From Auriscalpium vulgare (taxonomy: Eukaryota; Basidiomycota; Agaricomycetes; Russulales; Auriscalpiaceae), in NCBI GenBank assembly GCA_019915015.1, contig JAHBBC010000002.1:3038001-3102000 (forward strand): DNA of 64,000 bases, written 5' to 3'. The translations under genes and the position numbers were made by a program. Shown here one piece after another: positions 19,094 to 28,941 of the stretch. Numbering within the stretch: the first letter of the stretch is position 1; every line of letters begins with the position of its first letter. The notes under the pieces are model-generated. The model was given only the letters and a program-made list of their open reading frames with translations. It searched no databases and was not told the DNA's origin.

Positions 19094-20321
19094 CTACTCG
19101 CGACTGCTCGCGATGTCGCTATCACTATCGCTGCGGTAATCCACTATCGCGCCGACATCGCCGACCACCACACGCTCCATCACAGCGACATTATCCCCGA
19201 CACCCCCGGCGTCCACGGGATCGCCCTGCATCTGCTCGTCGGAATCGACACCGCCGGCATCGTCGTCAACCAAGCCGACACCATCACCGGCGGGCAAGGC
19301 GGGGAGCCCCGACAATACACGATGGCGCACAAAGGTCACCAAGAGGTTGTTCGTGTAAAGGTCGGGCTCGGTCGGGGCGGCTGGGAAATGGCGCAGAACG
19401 TATGCCGCAGTCACTGCGTACTCCAGGAAGAGTCGGGTTGCGTGCTCGAGGGAGAGGCAGGGGTCGCGAACGATGGCTAACAGGTAGGGAGCGTCGGCCC
19501 AAAGGGCTTGCAGATTGGCGACGTTCTCCGTAGCCCCAGCGAGCTCCTCGACGGTCTCGCGGTACACGGCCTCGAAACGAGCTAAAAGACGCGCACCCAG
19601 TCCGCCGAGGTTGCGACCGTACTGCGTGGGGGGCGAAATGGGCCAAGCGGTCGACTCGCGGGCGACGTAGTCGGGAAGGAAAGCGGTCCCACCACGCGAG
19701 TGGCGAATGGAGAGCGCGGAACATTCCAAGGCCTCTCGGAGGACGTACGCGACCCACGTCTGGTTGCCCAGGGGACGGTCATCGGGGATGGCGGCATGGA
19801 AAATGGCGAGCTCGCGCAAGTACGACGCGACCGAGCACCCGCGTTTGCGAAACACGACCCAAAAGTTCTCCTCAACCAGCGTCGCGGTCAGCCGAACCTT
19901 GGGGGCGTCAAGTAGGTCGACCCGATCAACAACGGAGGTCCACGGGTGCAGCTCGGTCGTAGGGAGCGGGGCGGGACGAAGAAAGCGCCCCGCCCACGAG
20001 CGGAAGCGATCCTCGACCTCGGGTACGAGGAGGATGGCGTTCTCGAGTATCGGCATGAGGATGCGCTCGGCGAGGGGGATGATCAGCCTGGGGTCGGAAT
20101 CGGTGATGGATTCCTACAGCCGATGGGAGCGGACGGTTAGCGCGACAACGAGGCGGAAAAGAGGGGAACCGTACGATGACAGCCAACACCTCCTGTGCCC
20201 AACGCTCGCGCGATTCGATCGCTTCGGCGGCTGCTGCGAGCGGGAAGTCCGCGCTGGGGGCCCGACCCAGGTGGTACAGCAAGAGAGTACCGCGACGGTA
20301 CGTGTGGGGAGACCAGGTCAT
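19094..20321 (-). CDS. Spliced antisense gene inside element B, 388-residue unknown protein
   Basis: It lies between the truncated integrase and the 3' LTR, on the strand opposite to the element. Exon 1 is 20321-20175 (49 codons from ATG, MTWSPHTYRRG). The intron is 20174-20114 (61 nt, GTACGG...CTGTAG, branch-like CGCTAAC). Exon 2 is 20113-19094. Both junctions are phase 0 and the protein reads ...EVLAVI joined to ESITDSDPRL... I do not recognise the family. It looks globular and largely helical, with an aromatic-rich core (PPTQYGRNLGGLGARLLARF), and has an acidic, Gly/Val-rich C-terminal tail. An intron antisense to the element survives retrotransposition because it is not spliced from the sense genome RNA, so its presence fits a gene truly transcribed leftward, probably from a promoter next to the 3' LTR. 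It may be a captured host gene or an element accessory gene. Confidence 0.75.
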
Positions 20322-20457
20322 GATGGTGTGTGGGGGGGGGGTTGGTCGGGCGGGCGGTGCGACGCTACCTGACGACTCATCGAGACGGCGCGAGGGAGCC
20401 TTTATCAGGAGGAGCCATCCGGGGATTCGCCGACTGAGGGCAGTCGGTAGCTCAGTT

Positions 20458-20467
20458 GGGGGGAGGA
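20458..20467 (+). other. Polypurine tract of element B
   Basis: GGGGGGAGGA abuts the TGATG start of the 3' LTR, the expected plus-strand primer position. Confidence 0.8.
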
Positions 20468-21316
20468 TGATGGGACCCGCAGCGCTACAGGCACCGAAAC
20501 GGACCAATCACACCGCTACACCAAGACACACACCCCCGAGACGCCCCACAGGCGTCGCGGCACCGGCACGACCACGGGACAGCACAAAGCAAGCGAGCGT
20601 CTGGGGAGGAGACGGAGAGCCGAGGTAGGGAGTCGGAACGGTCGGGCGCGGAACTTGGTAGGACGCGTAGGAGCGCAGACGCGTGGGAAGAGCTGACGAA
20701 GCAGCGGTATATAGACGCGATTCGACTTGTTGTAGGGACACTTTTGGACCTTGGGCCTACACCCGAGACTACACCTTTCGTTCCTGCTTCACAGAGAGCA
20801 CCGCACGACGCGACACCGCCAGACCAGCCCGACACGATGCCTTAAACCAGGAAGCCGTAGCGACATCCGGGTCGCGCCACCTTTGCGATACCACGGGCTA
20901 CGCTGCCCCGACTCAACCACAGACTGGAGTGATACAGTGTGGTAGGTTTTATGACTGACGTTTATATTCCAGGATAGCGGCTCGGACGGTACAAGCGCGG
21001 GGACACAGGTCGGACGGTCGGACGGCAAGGGCGACTCCGCAACTAGGACGGACCGGCGGCGACAGACGGGAGGGTCGCACCGAGTAGTGTGGGAAGAGAC
21101 GCAACGTGCGACGGTCGGACGGGAGCGGAGAGAGAGAGAGAGAGAGGGCCGCAGGACGAGGGCAGGACCCGCGGGGTCCTGGGTGGTTTGTTCGGGGCAC
21201 GGTCGCGATCTTGGGTTTCTTCCTCCGACCCACTACCTCTTGGGCCAGCGGTTGGCTGCTCGCTCCCTCCATTTCTATCGACGTTCCCGGGGCCTCCCCC
21301 AGGGTTCATCTCATCA
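20468..21316 (+). repeat. 3' LTR of element B (849 bp)
   Basis: Same length as the 5' LTR, with one difference seen (G at 20960 against A at 12196). It is followed by the CCGC duplication at 21317-21320. Confidence 0.95.
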
Positions 21317-21426
21317 CCGCTCTACCACTACAGCATCCATCGAGTTCCATCGAATATACGTGGATTCTGTTCTACTGGAGTGAACTACAAGACATCAAGA
21401 TCACATCAAGATCAACACTTGTTACA
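21317..21426 (+). repeat. 3' LTR of element A, right part
   Basis: It begins with the duplicated CCGC and continues as in the 5' LTR to GTTACA. It contains one extra 11-bp CATCAAGATCA tandem copy absent from the 5' LTR. Confidence 0.95.
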
Positions 21427-21431
21427 AAATC
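21427..21431 (+). repeat. Target site duplication of element A, right copy (AAATC)
   Basis: It directly follows GTTACA of the 3' LTR and matches 2014-2018. On the minus strand these bases belong to the last codons of the micro-exon gene. Confidence 0.95.
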
Positions 21432-23688
21432 AGTCCGCAGGGTGGATTCAATCTCCAAGTTTCTCTCCCTTAGCTGCTCTATGACCGAGTGCAAATGGGA
21501 GAGCTACCAAATGCTCGTGGTTAGCACCAGCCGAGCACTCAACCATTCGAAAGACACGACGACGAACCTCCTTTGCGTTCTGTCAGATAACTCCCGGTGA
21601 ATCGAAGGCAAGTATTCAAAAAGCGAGCGACGTACAGCCCGCCCATCTCGGTCACTCTGCCAGGCCTTTAGTCGCGACCAACTAACGAATCAAGCAAAAC
21701 GACGAACCTTCTCCTCGAGCCCGTCGATCTACGAAAAAGTTTCAAGGTTAGTCATAAGCCAAGCGTATACGTTCGCAAGGCGGGGAACAGACCTTCGTCT
21801 GGAGCGCATCGTTCTACGGGAAAACGCTTCGTGGTAAATGATAGCGGAGCATACACATTAAAAGGAACATACCTTCGTCTCGAGATCGCGGACCTACAGA
21901 AAAATGCAAGGTGAGTCATAGGTAAACAGTGCATACACAGTCCAGGGAACAGACCTTCCCCTTGAGCGCGTCGATCTACGAAAGAAATCCAACGTGAGTC
22001 GTAGCCAAACTCAGAAAAGGCAAGGACAGACCTCGAGCCTGTCCGCAGTGTGCTACAAGATCGCTTCGTAATAAATGATAGTCAAGCATACGCATCCCAG
22101 GGAACATACCGTTGTCTTGAGCTCGTCGATCTACAAAAGAAATCCAAGATGAGTCATAGCCAAATACTCATTTCAGGAACATACCGTTGCATTAAGCTCG
22201 TCAATCTACAAAAGAAATCCAAGATGAGTCATAGTCAAATACTCATTCCAGGAACATACCTTCGCCTTATGCCCGTCGATCTACAAAAGAAATCCAACGT
22301 GAGTCGTAGCCAAACACTCAAAAAGCCAGAACATAATAGTCAAGCATACGCATTCCAGGGAACATACCTTCGTCTTGAGCGCGTCGATCTACAAAAGAAA
22401 TCCAACGTGAGCCGTAGCCAAATACTCAAAAAGCAAGGGCAGACCTCAAACCCGTGCTACCGGATGGCATTGTGGTCAGTGATAGCCCAGCATACGCATT
22501 CCAGGGAACATACCTTCGTCTTGAGCTCGTCGATCTACAAGAGAAATTCAACGTGAGTCGTAGCCAAACACTCAAAAAGCCAGAACATAATAGTCAAGCA
22601 TACGCATTCCAGGGAACATACCTTCGTCTTGAGCGCGTCGATCTACAAAAGAAATCCAACGTGAGCCGTAGCCAAATACTCAAAAAGCAAGGGCAGACCT
22701 CAAGCCCGTGCTACCAGATGGCATTGTGGTCAGTGATAGCCCAGCATACGCATTCCAGGGAACATACCTTCGTCTCGAGCTCGTCGAACTACAAAAGAAA
22801 TGCAAGGTGAGTCATAGCCGGACACTCAATACCAAGCACAGACCTTGCGCCCTTGCTACCGGATGGCTTTGTGGTGAATCGAAGGCAATCGTTCGAGGAG
22901 CAACGACAGACCTCTGCTTGGAATCTCTCAAATCGAGCTTCGAGCTGTCAAGTCTCAGTGGTCTGAAAAAACACGCAGCGGATATATCGCTCACCCCTCT
23001 AACCATATCGTCCTGCGGCGGGGACGATGGGCCCGGTGACACTGGTGCGCTCGGCAAGACGTCGCTCTGCGACACCGGCGTAAGAGGCGTCACTGGCGTC
23101 ACCGCGCCAGACTGCGGCGTGGCGCGGCCTTTCTTGCTCTTCTTCTTCCTTGCTGCGAGGTGCATGAGCATGGACGCAGACCACGGTGCACGGGCATACG
23201 CACCAGGCTTGCTGGCGGCGGCGGTGCCAGCGGCCGCCTCGCCGGCGATGGGCACCTTGGCATTGGAGGCGGAGAGAGCCTGAAGCTGTGCGAGAAAGGT
23301 CTCGTTTAACAGCGTCTGTTTGCCGTCACTCTGAGGCGCGTTCATGTTGAAGACGATGAGGTAGTGGGGAGACACGTCGGGCGGCGCGAACGACGAGAGC
23401 GTGGGATTATCGGCCGGCGACGCCGAGCAGACGCCTGCCCTCTGAGGTCAGCATTTACACATATCCTCAACCCTTGGACGTACGCTGGTAAACTTGCAGC
23501 TCGCTGCCAAAGTACTTTGCGATGACCTCGGGGGACATGTGGAACGGTGTATCGGACGTCTCGAGCTTGGTGCGGATCGCTTCGCCAAGGCTGACGGCGG
23601 CATTTTGCACCGTGACGCCTGCGGGTAACTGGAGGGCGACGTGGCCCGCGTCTGCTGTCAAGATGGCGTGCACCTCAAGCTTGTCCAT
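21427..23688 (-). CDS. Micro-exon coiled-coil gene, 21 exons, 3' end cut by element A
   Basis: Exons read by splice signals and frame: 23688-23484, 23434-22995, 22944-22912, 22855-22844, 22788-22768, 22710-22699, 22642-22622, 22534-22514, 22456-22445, 22388-22368, 22280-22260, 22205-22185, 22130-22110, 22052-22032, 21975-21955, 21893-21873, 21813-21793, 21728-21708, 21656-21636, 21579-21568, 21503-21427. The first two encode a globular start (MDKLEVHAILTAD...) and a Lys-rich, Pro/Ser-rich linker. The rest are 33, 12 or 21 nt, all phase 0, separated by introns of about 50-65 nt (two of 87). Each 21-nt exon is seven codons such as IDALKTK, IDELKTK, FDELETK or VRDLETK, with hydrophobic positions 1 and 4 as in a coiled-coil heptad. 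Donors are mostly GTATGT or GTCTGT; acceptors end TTTGTAG or similar with CTCAC/CTAAC upstream. The last exon continues the coil (LSHLHSVIEQL) and originally met TGA at 2012-2010. Total about 359 residues. Family not recognised. Confidence 0.75.
21636..22788 (-). repeat. Tandem array of 21-nt and 12-nt micro-exons with their introns
   Basis: Repeating units of about 75-180 bp each carry an acceptor, a 21-nt exon and a GTATGTTCC donor. Some also carry a 12-nt second exon (HGLE, HGFE) bounded by GGTAG and GTCTG. Adjacent units at 22350-22800 are almost identical, whereas distal ones (21636-21900) have diverged but keep exon length and splice sites. A 21-nt exon (HTADRLE, 22052-22032) aligned with the 12-nt ones suggests they arose by a 9-nt loss. 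Confidence 0.8.
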
Positions 23689-24287
23689 GGCAGTGTGCTG
23701 GGCGGTACGCAGTCTGAGTCTGTTGGCGGAGGGGAGCGACACGGTGTTTCTGCGCGCAGGCCCTGTCTTTTGACCTCTGCCCCATCGATGGCCATTGGAT
23801 GGCCATCACGATTCTCGGATGCCCTTGTCGCCCACTCTCACGACGTCGAGTCACTTAGGTTTGCGCCGACTCGTTTTGGGCAATTCACCCTGGCTGCAGG
23901 GCCGCGAGGCAGACACGAGACTGCGCCGCGGAGAGTGAAGCTAGGGGCGTGGACTGGGCGAAATGAATTTATGTTGCGTCGCTCGAGTAGCATCACCCTA
24001 CGACCTGGCAGGCTCGACGTGCGTACTTCCATGTGCTCACTGCCTATCCTAGCCCGAGGGAGTCTTGCTATGCGATCGTGTCGACGACGAGAGTTTTGAA
24101 TTGGAGGCTGGTCAAGGAACGGCCAGGTAGTTCCACTCATTATCGCAGAATTATCGTGACAACAACATAAGCTCGTCAATGTAAGGAATGGATATCGTAA
24201 CAAACAGTGCAACAAACAGGACTCGTTGACAGAAACACACAAAAAGAGATGACCGCACTGCACCAACAAGAAGCCTCTATGGATCAA
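23689..24287. other. Intergenic region between Kap123 homologue and micro-exon gene
   Basis: About 600 bp holding the 3' untranslated end of the Kap123 homologue and presumably the promoter and 5' leader of the micro-exon gene. No further exon is convincing. Confidence 0.5.
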
Positions 24288-27200
24288 TCACGCACCCGGC
24301 ACAAAGACCGCCAGCCCCGCCGCCTGCACCTTGCCCGCGAAATCCTGATTCAGCGCGCCGATCAGGCTGATCAGCTCCGCGCGAATCTCGTCGCCGATCT
24401 GGTCCTGCGCATTCGGGTCGAGGACATGCGCGAACACCTGCAGCAGCCCGTCCAGGTACGGCAGCAGCGTCTGCGGCGTGAGGCGGAACAGCACGACGAT
24501 CGCGCGGAACACGGGGCGGTTCTCGAGGAAGTCGTGCTTGAGCGGGAGCGCGCCGAACAGGATCGGTAGCACCTGGTCGAGCGGGACCGCGGACGTGTTG
24601 CGCAGGATGAGGCGCGCAACAGCGCCGGCGGCATTGTCGCGTGCGTTGAAGCGTGGCCCGGGCGCGTCGGCGGGGACCTCGAACAGTGGACGAAGTGCGC
24701 CGAGCAGGGGGATGAACTGCTGTGAGAGGTCCTGCTCTGAGTTCTCGACGAGCAGGCCTGTCGCGAAGGCAGCGTTGCTCTGGACCTCCGCTTCCGAATC
24801 ACCAACGGCACGGTAGAACAGTTCCAGAAGAGGCTCTGTCGAGGGTGTGATCGCGCCCTTCATGCCCGAGATAATCTCCGCCAGACATCCGATGGATGCC
24901 GACCGGTCGCTCAGAGAGCGGCTCTTTTTCTGTGAAGACAAGCGAATCAGACAAGCGAGTAAGGTCGGACCACAATGACACTCACGTAGTATTTCGCAAT
25001 GAGGGGGAAGAACGTGGCGAAAGCTTGGCTGAAGCTCGGGCCCATGGCGTTCGCCATCGCAGCAACAAGGTCGCCCGCCGCCGAGATCAGCACCGAATCG
25101 TACTCCGCCTGGTCCTCGGGCGCCTCTTCCGAATCATCTTGATCAGGATCCTGCTGGCAGATGGCCTTCTGCTCGAGGATCTGCACCGCCATGGAGCAGA
25201 ACTGCTCGTAGTCTAGATGGCATAGAAATTTAGCTCGGAAGCGCCCGACAATCGATGCACCAAACGCACAGTTCTCAAGGAAAGCAGGCCCGATTTTGTT
25301 GATCGTCTCGGCGAGACCGACGCACAGCGAGGATACGACACCCCTAGACAAAAACGAGATCAACGAACGAACCCTGATAGAGGGACAGCACGACGCACTT
25401 GTTATCCTCTGATTCGTACATATCCATCAAGGGTGGAAGGGCATGACCGATCAGCTCCTTGACATGCTGGTCCAGAGGCTACGACAATCACGGAAGCGTC
25501 AGACATGGGACAATGACGGAAAAAATAAGTAGTAAGCGGTACTGACGTTGGGAGTTCCAGCCTGCCACTCTGTAGGATTACTCAGGTCGTAAAAGGTGCG
25601 GATGATCTCCAACAACGAGTCGGTCGCCGACTTGCGGATGCCTTCGTAGTAATGCGGCAGCAGGCCCACGAGCTCCAGCGCAGTCGACTCGACGAACGGC
25701 AAGAACTGAGCGCCCGTCGCGGCGAACAGCGTGCCCAGGGTGTCCGCGGCAATCTCCTTCTCAACCGCAATCGCGCTGTTCACGTCGAGCATCTTGTCCA
25801 GATCGATATCCTCGATCTCAACTTCGGCATCAGTCTCGTCGAGCACGGCGATGGCGTTGGCAGGGGACGTGCCCGTCGCAAAGGCAGATACAGCATCACT
25901 TGCTTCAACTGTGCGCGAAGAACACCGCGTGTTAGCGTTGGGCTTCGCCCGCAAGACGCGAGAAGCACTACTCACTGCTCAACGAGTCCTGGCCCGTCTC
26001 CTCCTGCTTGCAGCTTGCCAGCAGCGGCGGCACGACCGCGGGCAGCGACGGCGCAAACTCCTCAGCGAACACGCGCGCCATAACCCCAAAGAAAAGGAAG
26101 CTGCATTCCCGCAGACGAGCGCTGCCAAGCTCGATGCCGTTGAACGCCTGGCGCATCATGTCGTCGAAGTACGGGCGGAACACGTCGCGCCCTACAGCCT
26201 CCGCGAACGTGCCGACCGCGTCCATCGTGATGCCCCGCAGCTCCGTCTCCTCGCCCTCGCCCGTAAGGAGGAGGAAATGCTTCAGGCGCTCCATTGTCGG
26301 CGCGAAGTATGGCAGGAATTTGCCCTTGGACGCATGTGCGGCGCTGCCAATCGCGCCGGTGACGACAGCCTTGACGGGGACAGGAGCACTCTCGAGGAGG
26401 CCGGCGAGACGCTCCATAATGAGCTGCAGATACTCGTCGATGTGGTCGTGAAGGATCTCCAGGAGCGCATCGAGGGCAGTACACGCAGAACGCTGCGTGA
26501 CCGGATCCGCGACAAGGGTCATGATCGCCTGCACATGATGATAAGCATGCAATATCCAAGTAGCACAACGATGAAAAACGTACCGGAACGAGGACTGAGT
26601 GCCGCTCGACGCACGACTCCTCGAGCCACTCACACAGACAGCTGACCGCAACACAGCTCGCTCTCCGCACGCCCGCGTCTTGATCCTGCAGGCCCGCCTC
26701 GATAATGGGCCAAACATGCGCCATGAGTGGGGTCATAAACTCGGAGCAGCCCTCCACAGCGACGCCCAGGGCAAGCATCGCGCCGCGCCGCAGATTCGCG
26801 TCGGGAGACGAGAAGTACTCTTGGATGAGACTACGCAACGGTGGGAACACTTGCGTCGGGGGAAGAGAAGTAGAAAGGGCGTCGATGATGCGGAGGGCAG
26901 ACTGCAAGCAAAGGGTCAGTAAATAGTCCTGCTTCTATTCCTGATGACGACGTACGCGTGCGGGGGCGTCATCGTCAGCATCCTCTGGCTCTTCCTCGGT
27001 CGTGATGGGCATGAGGCCCTGGAGTACAGGTGCGGCAAGATTATGGGTCTGCACTTTCGACTTTTTGCTGTTATTCAGGTCAGAATGGAGCACGTGATTT
27101 GACGAACATTGAGCTTACTACTGGATAGTCCAGTTCAGCGCGTTCAGCGCGAGGACACGAAGCTCGGCGTCGTAGTTGCGGTTCCCACCACATTGAAGAA

Positions 27201-28346
27201 GGAACTGGACGAGTTCTGGTATATGGCGGCTGAGAAGAGGGATTTCCTGCGGGGTGCTTGAGTGGATGACATGAGGAGGACGCTGCGGTGAAACGCACGA
27301 GGATGAGGAGCGTCTCGAAGACATCGAACAGTTGACGTGCGGAAGCTTCATCGCCTGCGTCCAGAGTTTGCGCGATGACGTGAATCATCCCTGGAAGGAG
27401 CGCTTGGAATGATTTCTGCCGGCGCGAAAGTCAGTACGTCAGCCGGGAGAGAAACTAAATGCAGACGCACGATGTCATCCTTGTCTTCCCCGTCGATGTA
27501 TTGAGCAATCGTGCCGAGAGCACTGTAACAGGTTTACACCATGATCGGCCGACATGACAACGAGTACGCACCGGACGCTGGTGATCCGGACCTCCGCACT
27601 CTCTGGGTCCTGCAAGAGCTGCTCGAACAGCTTGAAGAAGGTTGGGAGCTGATCCTGGAAGCCATCCACGATGGTCTCGAGAACGGTGTAGAGAATATAC
27701 ACGCCGACTTCGCGGTGGGCAACTTGTGGGGACGTTGCGGTTTGATGGAGATATGGCAGGAGTTGGGGCCAACCGCCGACCGGAACCTCGATGCCGGCGA
27801 TGGCGGCAATCACGCGAGCAGTAGAATGTCGAACCAAGGAGCTGCGGCACAGTTATCACTGATGATCTGACGAAGAGGTAGCATAAAACATACTTTGTCT
27901 CTGCGAGAACAAGATCTGGCAGCTTGGTCTTGATCTGCTCGCGGTCGCCCTGCGCGACCTGCTGCCATAGATCGCCGCTCTTTTGTGAAACCCGTTTGCG
28001 CATCTCCACCGCAGCGAGTTGGCGAACCTGGGCGCGCGTTAGGCGCGCTCGGACGCGAGGAAGCGACTACTCACTGCTATCTCTGGCGAGCTTGCGATGA
28101 TGCTCGCAAGCGCGGGGATACACGCGGGATTTTTGTAGTACTCCTTGTTGAGCTGGGCCGTGGCCTATTCGGAAAGCGTCAGAGAGATCGCTAGATGTTG
28201 TGGGAGGGACTTACGGCCTTGAGCTGAACGGTGTCATTTGCGGTAGATTGGACGAGGAGGTTGTGCAACCCCTGCACGAAAGTGGTCTGAAAAAGCGGGG
28301 CGATCAGACCTTGCCATCACTGCGCGGCGCAGCGACTTACATCCAT
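24288..28346 (-). CDS. KAP123: Importin subunit beta-4 (Kap123-type karyopherin)
   Basis: Fifteen exons can be placed with matching phases: 28346-28341, 28286-28215, 28164-28075, 28027-27894, 27841-27572, 27522-27471, 27415-27299, 27246-27119, 27067-26956, 26901-26584, 26528-25976, 25908-25547, 25478-25399, 25343-24986, 24929-24288. They give about 1097 residues, close to the usual ~1110. HEAT-repeat helices run throughout, starting with an importin N-terminal domain (QLKAATAQLNKEYYKNPACIP, then VRQLAAVEMRKRV). An acidic loop EEEPEDADDDAP lies near residue 320 and the acidic EVEIEDIDLDKML near residue 640. The family carries ribosomal proteins and histones H3/H4 into the nucleus through nuclear pores. 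The first coding exon holds only two codons (ATG GAT). It diverges from the Axl2-like gene. Confidence 0.93.
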
Positions 28347-28941
28347 GGTGGAAGGAGGGAGCGGGCGAAGGAGGGAGACGAGGAAAGTGGGAGGAAAGGC
28401 GTGTTGCGCAGGCCAAAATTTTGGCGGAGTTTCGAAACTGATCGCTGTGGCGGGCGCACACTGCAGATAATCTCCCCACAATCTCCTCGCTTTGAGCGCT
28501 TTCCCTCGCCTGTCCTGAAGACTGCGATCGTCACAGACGACGATGGGATAGGACAGGATATATGAAGGGATGCTCTCAAATATTACAGAGGTACCATAGA
28601 ACTTGGACACTACGACTTCTCGGCCGATCCGACTCTGCCATCACTCGTATTTCGCGATCCCAACAGCTTAGCCAGAACCTCTATTGTCTAAGATCGCCCT
28701 GCTCGATGATGTGGTCCTGTCCGGGTTTGAATTCCGGGAGGATGAAAGCTGCTTGATCTTCTCGCTGTCGGCCGTCATCACGTGATCAGGATAGGTCACT
28801 GTTGCAGCTGCCGCGTACACAAGTGCCTTTGCCCGCTGTCCACGACGATCCCGCCCCTCTTTTCTCGCTCAGCACCGCGCAGCAGACTCAAGTCGCTGGA
28901 CGACATCGCCCGCGCGTTCGTCGACATCGCACTGCATCACT
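28347..28941. promoter_or_regulatory. Divergent promoter region between Kap123 homologue and Axl2-like gene
   Basis: 595 bp between two head-to-head start codons. No coding potential was recognised. No specific motif is claimed. Confidence 0.5.

Larger units (their letters stand above)
11704..21316 (+). mobile_element. LTR retrotransposon B, Ty3/Gypsy-type, integrase-truncated, with an antisense gene
   Basis: It is bounded by two 849-bp LTRs (TGATG...CATCA) and a 4-bp CCGC duplication inside the 3' LTR of element A. The order is LTR, PBS, gag-pro, pol in the -1 frame, truncated integrase, antisense spliced gene, polypurine tract, LTR. I found only one substitution between the two LTRs (12196 A, 20960 G), so the insertion is very recent. 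B is related to element C by gag-pro, primer site and frameshift signal. With only the first catalytic Asp of the integrase left, it must have depended on an intact relative for integration, or lost that part afterwards. Confidence 0.93.
2019..21426 (+). mobile_element. LTR retrotransposon A, chromodomain Ty3/Gypsy, full length, split by element B
   Basis: The element is bounded by LTRs that begin TGTAAC and end GTTACA, with a 5-bp AAATC duplication. Its own sequence is 2019-11703 plus 21321-21426; bases 11704-21316 are element B and 21317-21320 are B's duplicated target. Coding order is gag-pro, then pol (RT, RNase H, integrase, chromodomain), then a third ORF. The two LTRs agree at every position I compared except for an 11-bp tandem duplication (CATCAAGATCA) in the 3' copy. 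All three ORFs are open, so the insertion is recent and A may have been autonomous before B landed in its 3' LTR. Its orientation is opposite to the host gene it hit. Confidence 0.95.

Noticed and set aside
18595..19533. Plus-strand continuation of element B pol
   Set aside because: The frame remains open but is Arg/His/Pro-rich without integrase motifs, and lies opposite the antisense spliced gene. It is best read as shadow sequence.
11705..21316. 5-bp duplication CCGCT with element B starting at GATGGG
   Set aside because: The 3' LTR also begins with T before GATGGG, and TGATG pairs with the terminal CATCA. The element starts at 11704 and the duplication is 4 bp.
21106..21600. 164-codon plus-strand frame across the 3' LTRs and the host exon
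   Set aside because: It spans LTR junctions created by two recent insertions and has no coherent protein.
22945..22965. Acceptor TTTTTTCAG at ~22972 for the third exon of the micro-exon gene
   Set aside because: An exon starting there meets a stop or forces a phase that breaks all following heptads. Using the next AG (exon start 22944) keeps phase 0 throughout.
22050..23283. Long plus-strand open frames through the micro-exon array
   Set aside because: Their repeats (such as GTYLRLE and DLQKKSNVS) are shadows of the tandem array. Diverged units conserve 21-nt spacing and GT-AG borders only for the minus strand, and the minus-strand exons connect in frame to long upstream exons and to the original stop codon.
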